DNA of 5,089 nt from the NCBI GenBank assembly GCA_030638185.1, contig DAOWFD010000430.1, positions 1 to 5,089 on the forward strand, in the 5' to 3' direction. Within the stretch, counting starts at the first letter, position 1. Each line of letters begins with the position of its first letter. The position numbers and the translations under genes were made by a program. Below are positions 1 through 5,089 of the stretch, one piece after another. This DNA comes from Candidatus Aegiribacteria sp. GTDB lineage: Bacteria > Fermentibacterota > Fermentibacteria > Fermentibacterales > JCC-6. The notes beneath the pieces were generated by a model that saw nothing but the letters and a program-made list of their open reading frames with translations, did no database searches and was not told the DNA's origin.

Positions 1-212
1 CGGGTAGCGAGTACCCGGTTTTTGCCATTCTGCTTATCATTGCTTTTGCTGCAGGTCACTGCGGAGTCATTGTTGGAGCGGGAACATTCTCAAGCAGTAT
101 CCAGAGGTTTCTGAAGTGGAATGACAAAACAGGTGTTGTTCCGATACTGAGAAAGGTATGCGGTGTGCTTGTGATTCTTGGAGGATTGTATATTCTATTC
201 AGATACGTCTGA
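1..212 (+). CDS. CcdA/DsbD-like membrane protein, C-terminal fragment
   Basis: The reading frame is open from the left window edge (first full codon at 3) to a TGA at 210-212, giving the last 69 residues of a protein whose start lies outside the window. Two hydrophobic segments are visible, roughly fragment residues 5-29 and 45-66, separated by a polar loop containing FLKWNDKTG. The first carries the signature AAGHCGVIVGAGTF and the second ends in GVLVILGGLYILFRYV. This pattern matches the C-terminal two helices of the cytochrome c biogenesis / DsbD transmembrane family, which passes electrons from cytoplasmic thioredoxin across the membrane to extracytoplasmic thiol proteins. The Cys at fragment residue 20 (in GHC) is a candidate for one of the two redox cysteines; the other would lie upstream. 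The family call is from remembered motifs, and the exact subfamily cannot be fixed from a fragment. All three Arg codons are AGG/AGA, as in the rest of the host-like genes. Confidence 0.72.
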   Translation, partial: GSEYPVFAILLIIAFAAGHCGVIVGAGTFSSSIQRFLKWNDKTGVVPILRKVCGVLVILGGLYILFRYV

Positions 213-271
213 ATCGAATAGGCAGATGCTGGCAACTGTATTCAGAAATGAAATGAGGAAGTTATTTTACT

Positions 272-619
272 ATGAAAGCAGTAACTGAGCAGGAAAAAAT
301 ATCCATGGATTCACTGCGTCAAATAGCATCAGCGCGCTTCGGGGATATGATCAAAGCCGTTGTAGATGTGGCCCGCGGGATCATGATCATCGACGCGGAT
401 CTGCACTCCGATGAAGAAGCTGAACTGCTGGCAACAGATTCTCGACAAGAGGATCTGTGGGGGATCAACCTCTATCCGGATCTGCCTCCGGAGGAATGGT
501 TGGAATTTGATTCGATGATAAATCTTCGCCCGTCCTCCGGAAATCGTTCCAGAAACGTGGAGGATACTGCAATTTGCGAACAGATTCGTGATCTGGTGAA
601 TCGATTGGTATACAGATGA
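272..619 (+). CDS. DUF5674 family protein, first gene of a coupled pair
   Basis: This encodes a 115-residue soluble acidic protein (23 Asp/Glu against 13 Lys/Arg) with no signal peptide or membrane segment. I recognise the DUF5674 pattern: an N-terminal helix with RFGDMIKAVVDVARG (22-36), a strand and acidic stretch IIDADLHSDEEAELL (39-53), the hallmark QEDLWGINLYP (59-69), and EFDSMINLRP (78-87) followed by a GNRSRNVED motif (90-98). The family's biochemical role is unknown to me. The ATG at 272 has a GAGGA at 255-259, 12 bases upstream, which is rather far. An in-frame ATG at 305 has AGGAA at 291-295. I keep 272 because family members as I remember them begin with a similar MK-x-x-x-E segment. 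The stop overlaps the next start as ATGA (616-619), indicating translational coupling. Eight of ten Arg codons are CGN, unlike the flanking genes, suggesting transfer. Confidence 0.8.
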   Translation: MKAVTEQEKISMDSLRQIASARFGDMIKAVVDVARGIMIIDADLHSDEEAELLATDSRQEDLWGINLYPDLPPEEWLEFDSMINLRPSSGNRSRNVEDTAICEQIRDLVNRLVYR

Positions 620-987
620 ATTCTTCCACGCACAAAGATTCAGCTGCGGGAAACTGGTGGAAGTTGTCACTTTACGAGCAACTGGGAAATGTAGGCAGCG
701 AGGTTGGCAGGGCTCTGCGCTGGAAAACCCGCAATCCACAAATATCTCAAGGAGCCTTTGAGCGTGCATTGGATCTGATGGATCTTACTCTTGATGATCC
801 TCGACACCGTCAATCGGTGGCCCGCCTGCGCGAACTCGCACGAACGCGCGAGGTTATGGTTGACTATCTGGCCGGCTCAAATGAATACCAATCCACCGGT
901 GATTCCCTGCAGCGGTACTTTGATGCTTTTGCCGTTGCCGCGGCCCTGGCACGCGACCGCGTTTTACTCAATGATACGCCCGAGTGA
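616..987 (+). CDS. Helical protein of unknown function, partner of the DUF5674 gene
   Basis: This encodes 123 residues starting at an ATG that overlaps the previous stop (ATGA). No clear Shine-Dalgarno sequence precedes it, so translation probably depends on coupling to the upstream gene. The protein is predicted to be almost entirely alpha-helical and soluble. Recognisable segments are WWKLSLYEQLGNVGSEVGRA (14-33), RALDLMDLTLDDPR (50-63), RLRELARTREVMVDYLAG (70-87) and YFDAFAVAAALARDR (101-115). I recall similar uncharacterised proteins with a W-x-[LM]-S-L-x-E-Q-[LM]-x-N-[VI]-G-S-E core in environmental bacterial genomes, often beside short partner genes, but I cannot assign a function. Twelve of thirteen Arg codons are CGN, matching the upstream partner and opposing the host-like genes. 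Size and coupling are compatible with a toxin-antitoxin or other two-component module, but no nuclease, DNA-binding or ATPase motif is visible to support that. Confidence 0.78.
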   Translation: MNSSTHKDSAAGNWWKLSLYEQLGNVGSEVGRALRWKTRNPQISQGAFERALDLMDLTLDDPRHRQSVARLRELARTREVMVDYLAGSNEYQSTGDSLQRYFDAFAVAAALARDRVLLNDTPE

Positions 988-1061
988 AAGCAGCCTTCAC
1001 CGGATGAGAGAACGGCTGACTTTGTCCAGCATTACGTAAGGTGTGATCATTTTCAAGATCC

Positions 1062-1091
1062 TTGGCAGATTTATGTGGACGGCATTATACT
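1062..1091 (+). promoter_or_regulatory. Candidate sigma70-type promoter for corA operon
   Basis: TTGGCA at 1062-1067 and TATACT at 1086-1091 each match the consensus -35 and -10 boxes at five of six positions, with an 18-base spacer. Transcription would begin near 1098, giving a leader of roughly 40 bases before the corA start at 1141. That is too short for a known Mg2+ riboswitch. A second TATACT lies at 1103-1108 as part of a repeated TTATACTGA (1085-1093 and 1102-1110), so an alternative start is possible. The rest of the 988-1140 gap shows only weak, unconvincing palindromes. Confidence 0.5.
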
Positions 1092-1128
1092 GAAAACTTG
1101 CTTATACTGATGTTTCCGCTCTATTGAA

Positions 1129-1134
1129 GGGAGG
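1129..1134 (+). promoter_or_regulatory. Ribosome binding site of corA
   Basis: GGGAGG ends six bases before the ATG at 1141 and supports that start. A competing AGGAGG at 1219-1224 stands only three bases before an internal in-frame ATG at 1228. The conserved N-terminal segment KAGQPPGT lies upstream of that ATG, so the longer protein is preferred. Confidence 0.7.
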
Positions 1135-1140
1135 CTCTTT

Positions 1141-2214
1141 ATGGTAATGAGAAAGAACTACTCCAGCGGGGCGCATATAAAGGCCGGCCAACCGCCGGGA
1201 ACTGCTCTTTTCATCGGCAGGAGGATAATGCAGGAGATCAGAATTTCCTATATCCGCTACAACGCGAACCTTTACGAAGAAAAGGAGAGTACGACTCCGG
1301 AGGAATGCGCCGGTCTCTGCAGGTCTTCCGACGTTGTCTGGATCAACGTTGAGGGCATTCATGATACAAAAATAATCGAAAAGATCGGAGAACTTTTCAA
1401 CCTTCACGCCCTGACAATCGAGGATATCGTTAATACCATGCAACGGCCGAAGTTCGAGGATTTTGACAGCTATTTGTTCATAGTGCTGAAGATGTTGAGC
1501 TATTCCAATATCAATACGGGCATGCAACCGGAACAGGTAAGTGTAATACTTGGAGAGAACTTCGTTATAACTTTCCAGGAGAGACCGGGTGACGTCTTCG
1601 ATGCTGTAAGGGAATGTATAAGGGGATGCAGGGGGAGGATCCGCAAGGCAGGAGCTGATTATCTCGCATACGCCCTTATCGACGCCGTGGTGGACAGCTA
1701 CTTTCAGATACTTGAGACCATTGGGGATCAGATCGAAGCGGTTGAGGACCGGGTCATTCTGGAACAGGAGCCTGACACCATATCAAAGATACACAGATTC
1801 AAAAGAGCCATGCTCTTCATGCGGCGAACCGTCTGGCCCCTGAGGGAAGAGATCGCCCTTCTGGAAAAGAGCGGATCAGATCTGGTCAAGGAACCGACAG
1901 CCCTTTTCTTCAGGAACCTGTACGACCATACCATACAGGTTATTGATACTGTGGAAACCTACAGGGACATAATATCAGGGATGCACGATACATACCTTTC
2001 GAGCATAAACAACAGAATGAACGAAGTGATGAAGATCCTAACGATCCTGGCTACGATTTTCATTCCATTAACCTTCATCACCGGCATCTACGGCATGAAT
2101 TTCAGGTACATGCCGGAACTTCACTGGGAGTACGGCTATTACGGGGCTCTCGGTCTTATGCTGGTAATTGCCATAGCAATGCTTGTAAATTTCAGGAAGA
2201 AGAAATGGATCTGA
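1141..2214 (+). CDS. corA: CorA magnesium/cobalt transporter
   Basis: This encodes 357 residues, the full length expected of a thermophile-type CorA. CorA is a homopentameric inner-membrane channel that admits Mg2+ (also Co2+ and Ni2+), with a large cytoplasmic funnel that senses Mg2+. Visible hallmarks are the N-terminal GQPPGT segment, WINVEGIHD, LTIEDIVNTMQRPK, the helical willow region with WPLREEI, YDHTIQVIDTVETYRDIISG before the pore, and the diagnostic YGMN motif with GMN at 318-320. The first membrane segment spans about 298-318 and the second about 333-351. The loop between them is acidic and aromatic (MPELHWEYGY), and the protein ends in KKKWI. The start at 1141 has a good ribosome site and preserves the conserved N-terminus. 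It is the first gene of a probable operon with the TPR-like gene and queF. Arg codons are 18 AGA/AGG to 6 CGN. Confidence 0.97.
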   Translation: MVMRKNYSSGAHIKAGQPPGTALFIGRRIMQEIRISYIRYNANLYEEKESTTPEECAGLCRSSDVVWINVEGIHDTKIIEKIGELFNLHALTIEDIVNTMQRPKFEDFDSYLFIVLKMLSYSNINTGMQPEQVSVILGENFVITFQERPGDVFDAVRECIRGCRGRIRKAGADYLAYALIDAVVDSYFQILETIGDQIEAVEDRVILEQEPDTISKIHRFKRAMLFMRRTVWPLREEIALLEKSGSDLVKEPTALFFRNLYDHTIQVIDTVETYRDIISGMHDTYLSSINNRMNEVMKILTILATIFIPLTFITGIYGMNFRYMPELHWEYGYYGALGLMLVIAIAMLVNFRKKKWI

Positions 2215-2225
2215 ATCGCGATTAC

Positions 2226-2233
2226 GGAGAGGG
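2226..2233 (+). promoter_or_regulatory. Ribosome binding site deciding the start of the TPR-like gene
   Basis: GGAGAGGG lies just after the corA stop. Its last base overlaps the GTG at 2233, so that codon cannot be its start. The in-frame GTG at 2242 sits eight bases downstream, a normal spacing, and is therefore the better start. Confidence 0.65.
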
Positions 2234-2241
2234 TGTTTCCC

Positions 2242-2973
2242 GTGTCAGTATCCTCTGAGGGGTTTCTGGGAAGACAGTTGCTTTCGATAAGGAGCAGGAT
2301 AGGCTCGGTGGATGACCCTTCCAGGCTGAGAAAGCTTCGCAGGAGGGAAATCAGGATTCTCCTGCAGCTGGGAAATCTTTCTGTAGCCTGGAATATCTGC
2401 AGAGAACTGGTATCGGACAATCCCTCATGGCCTCCCGGATACTCAATAATGGCCGACCTTGCCTGTCGGTCGGGTAAATGGGAAGAGGGAGAAAGACTTT
2501 TCGAGAAGGCTGCCGCAGAACATGAAACAGCGGGAAATATCAAAGCGGCTGTAAGGCTGAGAACCGGGCCTGTCTACAGGCTCGCAGAGGCAAGAGATGA
2601 CTATGAAAAATGTCTTTCCCTCTGCTCGGGGGATGGAGAACTGAGTAGTATTCTCAAAATCCGTTCCGGAAGACAGAGTGGAAGTAATGAAGCCAGGTTG
2701 CCCGAGAAGGCGCAGGATTTTCTCGCACAGCGTCTGCTGATACTTGAATCGGCATGGAGGGGTACGCAGCAGCATGAACTTCTTCAGATAGCTGTTGAAT
2801 GGTCGAACACCGAACCCGAATGGAGATGGCGGTTCATCGTTGAGAGTATGGATGTCTGGAAAAGGGACGGACTTGACCTGGACGGGTGGAAAAAACCTGT
2901 GAGAAGTACCGTATGTCCGGTTCTTGATCCAAGGTTTCACAGTGAATGGAGAAAATTGTCCTATGACAGATAA
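2242..2973 (+). CDS. TPR-like protein of unknown function
   Basis: This encodes 243 residues from a GTG at 2242, chosen because the ribosome site at 2226-2233 is correctly spaced for it; a GTG at 2233 would add three residues. There is no signal peptide or membrane segment. The first 35 residues are Arg-rich. Helix-turn-helix repeats resembling tetratricopeptide repeats follow: about 34-67 ([22 protein letters not shown]) and 64-98 ([26 protein letters not shown]), with a weaker third to about 128. The C-terminal half is Trp-rich (EWRWRF, VWKR, GWKK, EWRK) and matches no family I know. TPR folds usually mediate protein-protein contacts; no partner can be deduced. The gene sits 27 bases after corA and overlaps queF by 11 bases, so it is likely co-transcribed with both. 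Arg codon use (23 AGA/AGG, 5 CGN) is host-like. Confidence 0.75.
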   Translation: MSVSSEGFLGRQLLSIRSRIGSVDDPSRLRKLRRREIRILLQLGNLSVAWNICRELVSDNPSWPPGYSIMADLACRSGKWEEGERLFEKAAAEHETAGNIKAAVRLRTGPVYRLAEARDDYEKCLSLCSGDGELSSILKIRSGRQSGSNEARLPEKAQDFLAQRLLILESAWRGTQQHELLQIAVEWSNTEPEWRWRFIVESMDVWKRDGLDLDGWKKPVRSTVCPVLDPRFHSEWRKLSYDR

Positions 2974-3370
2974 AACCGATCTTGAAGGCCTTTCCAGCCT
3001 GGGCGGCGAAAGCAGCCCCTCAAGGAAACTTGAAACTTTCCCCAACCATCACGCAGATAGAGATTACGTTGTTACGCTGACAACCGATGAATTCACCTGC
3101 CTTTGCCCGAAAACAGGTCAGCCGGACTTCGCAACAATAACCATTGAATATGTTCCCGATGAGAAAATTGTTGAGTCGAAGTCGCTTAAACTATACTTCT
3201 GGTCCTTCAGGAACGAGGGAGTCTTCCATGAACATGTGGCGAACATGATACTGGACGATCTCGTAGAAGCTCTGGAACCTCGATGGTGCAGGGTTGTTGC
3301 GGATTTCGGCATAAGAGGCGGGATTTCTATATCGGTAGACGCGGAGTACAATAGGGACGGAGGTAATTAG
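2963..3370 (+). CDS. queF: NADPH-dependent 7-cyano-7-deazaguanine (preQ0) reductase QueF
   Basis: QueF is a cytoplasmic enzyme that reduces the nitrile of preQ0 to the aminomethyl group of preQ1 using two NADPH, the last free-base step before insertion into tRNA for queuosine. The 135-residue product is the short, single-domain (Bacillus YkvM) type. It carries [10 protein letters not shown] (26-35), the active-site segment [12 protein letters not shown] with nucleophile Cys48 and Asp55, the QueF signature ESKSLKLY (71-78), FRNEGVFHE with substrate-binding Glu90, and RGGIS near the end. The ATG at 2963 is preferred over an upstream in-frame TTG at 2924. It has a GGAG at 2948-2951 and overlaps the previous stop by 11 bases. 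The last residues NRDGGN and the TAG stop lie inside an inverted repeat shared with the facing folE2 gene. Family members of this type that I remember do not end this way. Confidence 0.96.
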   Translation: MTDKTDLEGLSSLGGESSPSRKLETFPNHHADRDYVVTLTTDEFTCLCPKTGQPDFATITIEYVPDEKIVESKSLKLYFWSFRNEGVFHEHVANMILDDLVEALEPRWCRVVADFGIRGGISISVDAEYNRDGGN

Positions 3371-3396
3371 ATTTCCTAATTACCGCCGTCCCTGTT
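3350..3396. repeat. 47-base inverted repeat encoding the C-termini of both convergent genes
   Basis: Arms 3350-3370 and 3376-3396 are 21 bases each around a five-base loop (ATTTC). They pair at all positions except A3361/G3385, with one G-U wobble (T3352/G3394) in the plus-strand RNA. Each arm is exactly the last seven codons, stop included, of queF (plus) and folE2 (minus), both reading NRDGGN-stop. The two arm differences (AAT/AAC and GGA/GGC) are synonymous. The hairpin would be very stable and might end or protect both transcripts. However, neither side carries a T-tract, so it is not a canonical rho-independent terminator. A REP-like mobile palindrome is a possible origin. Confidence 0.9.
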
Positions 3397-4179
3397 CCAC
3401 TCGAACCTGGCGTAGGCTGTGTGATTGTGGATGCTTTCCTGGTTTTCCGCAGTTACCTGAAACCATGTCAGCCTGTCATCTTCCATAAGTCTTTCACCCG
3501 CGTTACGAACCATGTCTTCAACGAATACCGGGTTATCGTAAGCAAGCTCCGTCACGTGCTTTTCGTCGGGTCTTTTCAGTACTGAATAGACCGGGGATGA
3601 CGCCGATGATTCAGCTACTTCTATCAGCTCCTCTATCCAGACAATTACGGGAATTCCTTTCTCGTCGGGCAGGCTCCGAACTTCGATCGTTATATGCCCA
3701 CGCTGGTTATGAGCTCCATAACTGCTTATTTCCCTGCTACATGGACAGAGGCTGCTTACAGGTACGGTTACCCCCAGAACGAAATCTTCCCCTTCCGGGC
3801 CGCTAGTTCCATAAAAGGTGCACTGATAATTCATTTTCGCAGTAATCCCGGTTACAGGGGCTTTCTTCTCAAGAAAGTAGGGGAAACTGATCGTCATCCT
3901 GGCCGATTCAGCGTCAAGAACCTGCTTCAGTTCGGCAAGAATCGCAGGAATGGTTCTGCCGTCAAACTCACATGTGTGCGCCGCAAGAACCTCCACAAAT
4001 CTGCTCATGTGCGTCCCCTTGAAGTGGTGGGGAAGCTCCACCGACATGGATATGTTGGCTACCGTTCTCTGCCTTTCATTCGCCCTGTCAAGGAGTGTTA
4101 CAGGATACTGAAGGTCCTTGATCCCAGCCTCGTCCAGGGTGATGTTCCTGAAATCATGGTTGCTCTGAACATCATTCAT
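3376..4179 (-). CDS. folE2: GTP cyclohydrolase I type IB (FolE2)
   Basis: FolE2 converts GTP to 7,8-dihydroneopterin triphosphate and formate, the entry step to both folate and queuosine; here the neighbours point to queuosine. The product has 267 residues, typical of the family. Visible marks are DVQSNHDFRNI at the N-terminus, GIKDLQYPV, the signature KGTHMSRFVEVL (54-65), VSSLCPCSREIS with the conserved metal/active-site cysteine region (145-147), AHNQRGHI, and the C-terminal ESIHNH (249-253), whose histidine is a metal-ligand candidate by family knowledge. The start at 4179 is chosen because it begins the conserved MNDVQ segment, has AGGA six bases upstream, and overlaps the queD stop as ATGA. 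The frame could extend to an ATG at 4281 (34 more residues), but that lies inside queD. The last seven codons fall in the inverted repeat shared with queF. Confidence 0.96.
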   Translation of the reverse strand: MNDVQSNHDFRNITLDEAGIKDLQYPVTLLDRANERQRTVANISMSVELPHHFKGTHMSRFVEVLAAHTCEFDGRTIPAILAELKQVLDAESARMTISFPYFLEKKAPVTGITAKMNYQCTFYGTSGPEGEDFVLGVTVPVSSLCPCSREISSYGAHNQRGHITIEVRSLPDEKGIPVIVWIEELIEVAESSASSPVYSVLKRPDEKHVTELAYDNPVFVEDMVRNAGERLMEDDRLTWFQVTAENQESIHNHTAYARFEWNRDGGN

Positions 4180-4541
4180 GCTTTTTCCTGCCCTCTGTAC
4201 CTGCATCCTGTTGATGATGTTTCTTTTATCTCTATCATGCTCAATTCGGGCAGTATCGGTTTTAGTCTGTTCCATACCCATATGGCAATATTCTCGCTGG
4301 TGGGATTCTCAAGCCCCGGAATATCGTTAAGGTACTTGTGATCAAGCACATCGATCACAGGCGCACACAGTTTTTTAATTTCTCCGAAATCCCTGACCCA
4401 TCCGGTCTCACTTCCTACCAGGGCTTCCAGATGTATCACAGCCCGAAAAGTATGACCGTGGAGCCTTCTGCACCTGTGCCCGGAAGAAAGGTTCGGGAGC
4501 AGATGAGCAGCATCAAATTTAAATTCTCTGTAGACTTCCAT
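4176..4541 (-). CDS. queD: 6-carboxy-5,6,7,8-tetrahydropterin synthase QueD
   Basis: QueD converts dihydroneopterin triphosphate to 6-carboxytetrahydropterin, releasing acetaldehyde and triphosphate, as the second step to preQ0. The 121-residue product is the full length of the E. coli-type enzyme and aligns with it from end to end from memory. Zinc ligands are His13 (in FDAAHLLP), His28 and His30 (in RLHGHTF). The catalytic Cys24 lies in GHRCRRLHGH, the Asp67-His68 pair in VLDHKYLNDIPGLENPTSE, and Glu107 in IKETSSTGCRYRG. The ATG at 4541 has GAGGAG at 4550-4555, eight bases upstream. The queE stop lies just before it (13-base gap) and folE2 begins inside its stop codon, so the three genes form a tight operon and translation of folE2 is probably coupled to queD. 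Confidence 0.97.
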   Translation of the reverse strand: MEVYREFKFDAAHLLPNLSSGHRCRRLHGHTFRAVIHLEALVGSETGWVRDFGEIKKLCAPVIDVLDHKYLNDIPGLENPTSENIAIWVWNRLKPILPELSMIEIKETSSTGCRYRGQEKA

Positions 4542-4549
4542 TCCGTTAT

Positions 4550-4555
4550 CTCCTC
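4550..4555 (-). promoter_or_regulatory. Ribosome binding site of queD
   Basis: On the minus strand GAGGAG ends eight bases before the queD ATG. Its first base is the last base of the queE TAG stop, so ribosomes finishing queE would end at the queD loading site. Confidence 0.7.
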
Positions 4556-5089
4556 TACGGTAGTCCTATATACTTATGAATCTGAAGACTCAGAGCCCAT
4601 CTGGGATTATTCAGGCAGTATTCAATTGCACGGCGAGTATTACTTTCCAGATCAATCCCGGAAATCGGCTGCAGGTAAAAATAGTCAAAATCAAGTGAAA
4701 GATACATGCCGGGATCAGTATTTTCCTGGGGGAATGCCAGCTTTAATTCATTGCCTTTTCTTATTACCGGATATCTGCCTTCCTTGGGGCTTACGCAAAC
4801 CCAGTCAATTCCATCCGGAGGCTCTATCGTCCCGTTTGTTTCCAGCAGAATTTCAAACCCTTTCAGATGGAGGGCTTCCGCAAGCTGTCCATCAAGCTGC
4901 AGAAGAGGTTCGCCTCCTGTACACAGCACCCGTGGGGGGGTCATATCTCCCTTCCATCTTTTACTGACAGCCTCGGCCAGCTCACCGGCGGATCCAAATT
5001 CTCCTCCACCGGGACCGTCGATCCCCTGAAAATCCGTATCACAGAAACTACAGCTCAGGTTGCATCCTTCAAACCGGCACAGGACAACA
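4555..5089 (-). CDS. queE: 7-carboxy-7-deazaguanine synthase QueE, N-terminus outside the window
   Basis: QueE is a radical SAM enzyme that contracts 6-carboxytetrahydropterin to 7-carboxy-7-deazaguanine with loss of ammonia, requiring a [4Fe-4S] cluster and Mg2+. The frame is open from the right window edge to a TAG at 4555-4557, giving the last 177 residues; about 25 N-terminal residues are probably missing. The fragment begins VVLCRFEGCNLSCSFCDTDF, with a canonical CX3CX2C cluster motif at fragment residues 9, 13 and 16. The SAM-binding CTGGEPLLQ (56-64) and the C-terminal SLQIHKYIGLP typical of the family follow. The first ATG inside the fragment, at 4944, lies after the cluster motif and is not the start. 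The frame continues correctly across a run of seven G on the plus strand (4934-4940). It is the most upstream gene of the operon seen here; its promoter and possibly queC lie beyond 5089. Confidence 0.96.
   Translation of the reverse strand, partial: VVLCRFEGCNLSCSFCDTDFQGIDGPGGGEFGSAGELAEAVSKRWKGDMTPPRVLCTGGEPLLQLDGQLAEALHLKGFEILLETNGTIEPPDGIDWVCVSPKEGRYPVIRKGNELKLAFPQENTDPGMYLSLDFDYFYLQPISGIDLESNTRRAIEYCLNNPRWALSLQIHKYIGLP

Noticed and set aside
1..17. Perfect 6-base inverted repeat CGGGTA-GCGAG-TACCCG at the window edge
   Set aside because: It lies inside the ccdA-like coding frame, is short, has no T-tract and has no partner elsewhere in the window. Chance is the simplest explanation.
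791..1039. 82-codon plus-strand frame overlapping the helical partner gene and the following gap
   Set aside because: It overlaps a gene with clear conserved segments, its own translation resembles no family, and it has no ribosome site. It is a shadow frame.
988..1140. Possible Mg2+ riboswitch (M-box) or terminator between the cassette and corA
   Set aside because: The predicted leader is about 40 bases, too short for an M-box, and no strong stem with a T-tract was found. The CAGCC/GGCTG pair near 1000 has a long loop and only five base pairs.
1228..1230. Internal corA start with AGGAGG three bases upstream
   Set aside because: The spacing is too short, and the conserved GQPPGT segment of CorA lies upstream, so the 1141 start is better. 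A minor internal start cannot be excluded.
2863..2871. AGGGACGGA, identical to part of the palindrome arm, inside the TPR-like gene
   Set aside because: The match is only nine bases, without the rest of the arm or an inverted partner, and it fits the coding context (KRDG). Probably coincidence.
3694..4341. Long plus-strand frame (215 codons) opposite folE2 and queD
   Set aside because: The minus-strand genes are unambiguous members of known families with active-site motifs. The plus frame is an antisense shadow with no recognisable domain.
4934..4940. Run of seven G as a possible frameshift in queE
   Set aside because: The queE frame carries the cluster motif before the run and CTGGEP directly after it, so the frame is intact.

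Overview
This window is bacterial and gene-dense, with base composition near half GC by eye. It holds two transcription units that converge at about position 3370, plus a small two-gene cassette that looks foreign. I cannot name the organism. The CorA protein is closest, from memory, to the thermophile-type (Thermotoga maritima) CorA. Most genes strongly prefer AGA/AGG for arginine (63 of 78 Arg codons counted by hand in five genes).

Left part (1-987): the window opens inside the C-terminal end of a CcdA/DsbD-like membrane protein (1-212, +). It is followed by two short genes, 272-619 and 616-987, joined by an ATGA stop/start overlap. The first is a DUF5674-family protein; the second is an all-helical protein of unknown function. 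Only 3 of their 23 Arg codons are AGA/AGG, the reverse of the genes on both sides, so this pair is probably a horizontally acquired cassette.

Middle (988-3370): a 153-base gap carries a good sigma70-type promoter candidate (1062-1091). Downstream lie corA (Mg2+/Co2+ channel), a TPR-like protein of unknown function, and queF. corA and the TPR-like gene are separated by 27 bases; the TPR-like gene and queF overlap by 11 bases. The three probably form one operon.

Right part (3376-5089, minus strand): queE (cut by the window end), queD and folE2 follow one another, with a 13-base gap and then an ATGA overlap. Together with queF they cover most of queuosine precursor synthesis: GTP to dihydroneopterin triphosphate (FolE2), to 6-carboxytetrahydropterin (QueD), to 7-carboxy-7-deazaguanine (QueE), then via preQ0 (QueC, not in this window) to preQ1 (QueF). 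The promoter of this operon and any queC lie outside the window.

The most unusual structure is the junction of the two units. A 47-base near-perfect inverted repeat (3350-3396) contains the last seven codons of both queF and folE2, so both proteins end in the same residues, NRDGGN. The two differences between the arms are both synonymous. There is no T-tract on either side, so it is not a standard intrinsic terminator, and it may be a REP-like palindromic element that supplied both genes with their stop codons.
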